From assembly GCA_958267355.1 (NCBI GenBank), contig OY279575.1, positions 353,726-417,725 of the forward strand: a stretch of DNA of 64,000 nucleotides, given 5' to 3'. Both the position numbers and the translations under genes were made by a program. The stretch comes from an uncultured Alphaproteobacteria bacterium (GTDB taxonomy: Bacteria; Pseudomonadota; Alphaproteobacteria; JALCBB01). Numbering within the stretch: the stretch's first letter is position 1; each line of letters starts with the position of its first letter. Positions 61,578 through 64,000 of the stretch are shown one piece after another. The notes under the pieces were generated by a model, which was not told the origin of the DNA, did no database searches, and saw only the letters and a program-made list of their open reading frames with translations.

Positions 61578-61928
61578 ATGGAGACACAGATTACTTTCAA
61601 AAAAACTGCGCCGAGCGACTCCTTCAAGGATATCGTGCAGGCAGAAGCCGAAAAGATAGCAGGGCTATTGGGCGAAGCAGGAATTTGTCGCGTCACCGTT
61701 GAAGGTATGGCGCAGAATCACCAAGGCAAGCGGTTTGCAATCCACATAGAAGCGGTGCCAGAGCATGGAGCTTCCGTGCGGGTTCATGAAGAAGGCCCAA
61801 CTTCGTCTCGTTCTGACCCCTATTCAGTAGTGCATCAGGGGTTTCGCCGCTTGCGCCAGCAGCTGATTTCCGCCACAGGAGCCGAGCAAAAACGCCGCCG
61901 CAAGCGCGAAAGCCGTAAAACTGCTTAA
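61578..61928 (+). CDS. Ribosome hibernation/S30AE-family protein (HPF-like)
   Basis: 116 residues from the ATG at 61578 with AGGG 7 bp upstream; a longer TTG start at 61560 is open. The pattern fits S30AE: ITFKKTAPSDSFKDIVQAEA, CRVTVEGMAQNHQGKRFAIH, and DPYSVVHQGFRRLRQQL with a basic tail KRRRKRESRKTA. The long-form C-terminal dimerisation domain is missing, so it is a short HPF/YfiA type. These proteins bind the 30S decoding site in stationary phase. A Rho-independent terminator follows at 61964. Confidence 0.82.
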   Translation: METQITFKKTAPSDSFKDIVQAEAEKIAGLLGEAGICRVTVEGMAQNHQGKRFAIHIEAVPEHGASVRVHEEGPTSSRSDPYSVVHQGFRRLRQQLISATGAEQKRRRKRESRKTA

Positions 61929-61963
61929 TTTCAGGGGCTTGGCTTTTTACGCCCGCCTTTTAC

Positions 61964-61984
61964 GCGCCCTTGCGGGCGCTTTTT
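61964..61984 (+). terminator. Rho-independent terminator after the HPF-like gene
   Basis: GCGCCC-TTGC-GGGCGC hairpin followed by five T. The same hairpin is found inverted at 11197-11215 within repeat copy 2, so it may be a module of the repeat family that works here as a terminator. Confidence 0.75.
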
Positions 61985-62619
61985 GCTTGGCTTTACTCGC
62001 TTCGCTCGGGGTGCGCCAAGCCCGCGGGCTATTTGCCGCCTTCTAATTACCCTGATTTCTGAGCCGAAAAAGAAGGGGTTAGGGTTGGGCTTTCTCGCAA
62101 CATTTAATCCGCCTGCTGGCGCAGGCTATTTGCCGCATCTCGCCGTGCGCGTACCGCGAAAACTTCGTTTTCGCGGTACCTTCGGACGAGCTGCGGCGTG
62201 GGCAGTTCCATTAAGGTTAGTCTCCCGCGGTTCGCGCTAAATTCGCGCGAACCCTGCGGGGCGAAGCCCCGCAGGGCAAGCCGCGCCTTCTCCCATCTTC
62301 GTCTCTAAGGTTGGGAAAGGGCAAGCCGCAAGCCCCCTATAGCCCCCTATATAGCCCCTATAAGCCCTGTAAGCCCCTTGGAGAGCAGTTCAGTGGCTTA
62401 CGCCCCCCTAACACCCAAACTGGCTCCACAAGCCCTGTAGAGGCTTCAGGTGGCTTCAGGTGGCTTTAGTGGCTTCTTGACGCGATTTTGTGCTGGCTCT
62501 ATAAGTTGTCTCGCCTCCTTACTCCGTAGCCCATTCTAGGTGCCGAACAGAGCAGGGCAGGGCATATCCAAAACCCAACGACACAAACCCGCACGGATAT
62601 CTGGTGCAATAGCTCTCCA
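61985..62619 (+). repeat. Dispersed mosaic repeat, copy 5 (+), and AGCCCC satellites
   Basis: Core 62047-62108 (ACCCTGATTTCTGAGCCG), then palindromes to about 62320, including GCGGTACC-type arms at 62148-62180, the long hairpin GGTTCGCGCTAAATTCGCGC and GAAGCCCCGC, ending in the TCTTCGTCTCTAAGG module. 62335-62400 holds AGCCCCCTATA copies, 62445-62480 GCTTCAGGTG copies. No gene. Confidence 0.85.
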
Positions 62620-62883
62620 ATGGCAAACCACAAGTCAGCAAAAAAGCGCATTCGGCGCAATCGTCGGGTCACCGAACGCCGCCGTGCGCGGATGTCGCGC
62701 ATTCGTACCTTCGCCACACGAGTCGAAAAAGCCGTCGCATCAGGAGACTCAGAAAAAGCCCAAGCCGCATTCAAAGAATTCCAACCCGAATTGCATCGCG
62801 GTGTTGCACGGGGTTTGCTACACAAAAATACAGCGGCAAGAAAACTCTCGCGCCTTTCAGCCCGTATCCGCAAGATGGCGTAA
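62620..62883 (+). CDS. rpsT: 30S ribosomal protein S20
   Basis: 87 residues: [20 protein letters not shown] at the start, [13 protein letters not shown], and the conserved [19 protein letters not shown] near the end. Normal length. No clear ribosome site before the ATG, as is common for this gene. It stands alone between two inverted copies of the dispersed repeat. In many Alphaproteobacteria dnaA follows rpsT. Confidence 0.96.
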   Translation: MANHKSAKKRIRRNRRVTERRRARMSRIRTFATRVEKAVASGDSEKAQAAFKEFQPELHRGVARGLLHKNTAARKLSRLSARIRKMA

Positions 62884-63353
62884 GCGATACGCTCGCCCTT
62901 TCCTACCTTTGAAACAAAGCCCTGTAAAAGCCTAGCCCGCCAGTAAGACGAAGACGGGGGAATAGCGGTTTGTCCCCTTTCCTACCTTTGAGATGAAGAC
63001 GGGGAAATAGCGGCTTGCCCTGATTTCGCCCTTCAAAAAAGCCCCTACGACTGCGTTTTAGCAGTCGGAGGGGCTAGAACCTTGCTGTCTATGAAGACTT
63101 CTAAGTGTAAGAAGCGGCTTGCCCTGCAGGGGGCGAAGCCCCCGCAGGGTTCGCGCGAATTTAGCGCGAACCGCTGAAGCCCTAACCTTAATAGGACTGC
63201 CCACAGGCACAGGTGGTCTTGCGTCTCGCGCCCCCTTAGGGGCGCGGGTAGCAAGCCAGATGTGCCGCAAAGGCGGCGCAAGCCGCCGTAAATTAAATGT
63301 TGCGAGAAAGCCCAACCCTGACCCCTTCTTCTGCGGCTCAGAAATCAGGGTAA
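62884..63353 (-). repeat. Dispersed mosaic repeat, copy 6 (-)
   Basis: Core about 63288-63353 on the minus strand, then GGCGGCTTGCGCCGCC, GCGCCCCTAAGGGGGCGC, CCTATTAAGGTTAGGG, the GCGGTTCGCGCTAAATTCGC hairpin and a GGGGGCTTCGCCCCC palindrome. It shares with copy 5 about 80 bp of near-identical distal sequence in addition to the core. 62895-63030 carries two TCTTCGTCTTACTGG/TCTTCATCTCAAAG modules. Confidence 0.85.
63035..63075 (-). terminator. Strong Rho-independent terminator on the minus strand
   Basis: AGCCCCTCCGACTGC, a TAAAAC loop, GCAGTCGTAGGGGCT, then six T on the minus strand. Stem of 15 with one two-base mismatch. No minus-strand gene that it could serve is apparent; the transcript would come from 63076 or beyond. 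Confidence 0.8.
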
Positions 63354-64000
63354 TTTGGAGGAAAAGCCAGATGCGTCCAAAGCTCCTTGTGGTAAGGGGT
63401 ATATCCATCACAGTATTTAGTGGTTTGTGGTTCCCTAGAACCCTTTCAAAGAGCAGGGTGCGCTATATCTGCCCGTGATTAAAGCTTTGCCTTAAGCATT
63501 GCCACTTTTTATTCTGAATTGAACTTCTCTCGCACAAATCTTGCATCCAGTAAAAGCGAGAGTTTTATTTTTCAAAAACATAGAAGGCTCGTTCTGTTTT
63601 GTTCGCTTCACAGAATATGCAAGATCGCTTCGTGCAGACATACCACAAAAAAATAAAATTATTTTTTTGTTGCTCTCCCCCTTGTCGCTCGGCAGGCGAG
63701 TCGGTATAGTCGGAGTTCCTAGAGCAAGCGTTGTATCGCACAAAACTTGCAATCAGGAAATCAAACTTTTCGAGGAGGAGTGTACACGAAAAAAACCAAC
63801 CGACGGAAAAAGCATTCGTCTGTTGCATTTTTCGTAACGCCTCACCTGTGTGTTTTTCGTCACGGAAAGAACCAAGTTCTTTTCGTATATCATTTCTTGT
63901 CCTTCACGGATGAGAAATGTAACGCGGCTTGCGCTTCTGCCAAGCCAAACGAAACAAGATGCGGATCGCGCGTCAGAAAAATAATACCGAGGAAGCATGA
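63354..64000. other. Right-end region without a recognisable gene
   Basis: About 650 bp. 63645-63670 is a perfect 12-bp inverted repeat of A and T runs. GAGGAGGAG at 63772-63780 looks like a ribosome site, but no start codon is well spaced after it; a frame from GTG 63780 stays open to the window end with unconvincing composition. The last bases contain GAGGAAGCATG, so a plus-strand gene could start at 63997. Given the rpsT neighbour, dnaA is a guess. Confidence 0.35.

Noticed and set aside
63780..64000. Open frame from GTG 63780 after a GAGGAGGAG site
   Set aside because: The site abuts the GTG with no spacer, and the Cys/His-rich translation has no recognisable pattern; too weak to call.

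Overview
The window reads as chromosomal DNA of an alphaproteobacterium of moderate-to-high GC. The main evidence is the block folK-rpoZ-rsh-pdxJ-acpS-lepB-rnc-era-recO-parC with dapA-smpB and a LabA/NYN-type gene just upstream, an arrangement typical of Alphaproteobacteria. A short RNase D, an NDUFA9-like reductase, a MutL that keeps the endonuclease motif, and kdsD-lptC-lptA-lptB are consistent with this. I cannot assign a genus. There are no rRNA genes, prophage, CRISPR array or recognisable IS transposase; the only tRNA is tRNA-Phe(GAA).

Layout: 1-2518 gltB (5' part only) and gltD. 3097-8409 uppP, an NDUFA9-like gene, RNase D, tRNA-Phe and ilvD. 8472-10551 an AT-rich islet with a putative nuclease and a TPR protein. 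11551-13573 a divergent ferredoxin-NADP reductase/flavodoxin pair. 13671-18515 a branched-chain amino acid or amide ABC importer (Tat-exported binding protein, two permeases, two ATPases). 18739-21243 a large low-complexity membrane protein. 21448-25597 a dehydrogenase with pntA-pntB. 25671-28209 a second AT-rich islet with three translationally coupled genes: phosphoribosyltransferase, DprA-like protein and GIY-YIG nuclease. 28583-34111 a hypothetical, a DM13 protein, dapA, smpB, a NYN protein and folK. 34574-45889 the stringent response, vitamin B6, RNA processing, repair and topoisomerase block. 45939-54311 ygfZ, two GT9-like genes, pyrC, rpmB, a HAD hydrolase, a YhhQ transporter, a secreted hypothetical and a CinA-like protein. 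54371-57957 the LPS transport operon. 58058-61491 pgsA-mobB-mutL. 61578-62883 a ribosome hibernation factor and rpsT. After 62883 no gene is visible, but rpsT is often next to dnaA in this class.

Two themes stand out. First, short tandem repeats are everywhere: most intergenic gaps hold minisatellites (units about 12-49 bp), and at least nine proteins carry repeat-derived tails or insertions whose units keep the reading frame (ParC, RecO, RNA polymerase omega, AcpS, MutL, LptC, the LivK-like protein and others). Second, a dispersed, palindrome-rich mosaic repeat family occurs at six intergenic sites in both orientations; it lies on both sides of the first islet and flanks rpsT as inverted copies.

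The best candidate for a new biological system is the operon at 25671-28209: a ShosTA-like pair (phosphoribosyltransferase toxin plus DprA-like antitoxin, a known anti-phage toxin-antitoxin type) with an overlapping third gene for a GIY-YIG nuclease. All start choices, families and functions here come from reading the sequence; no database search was run.
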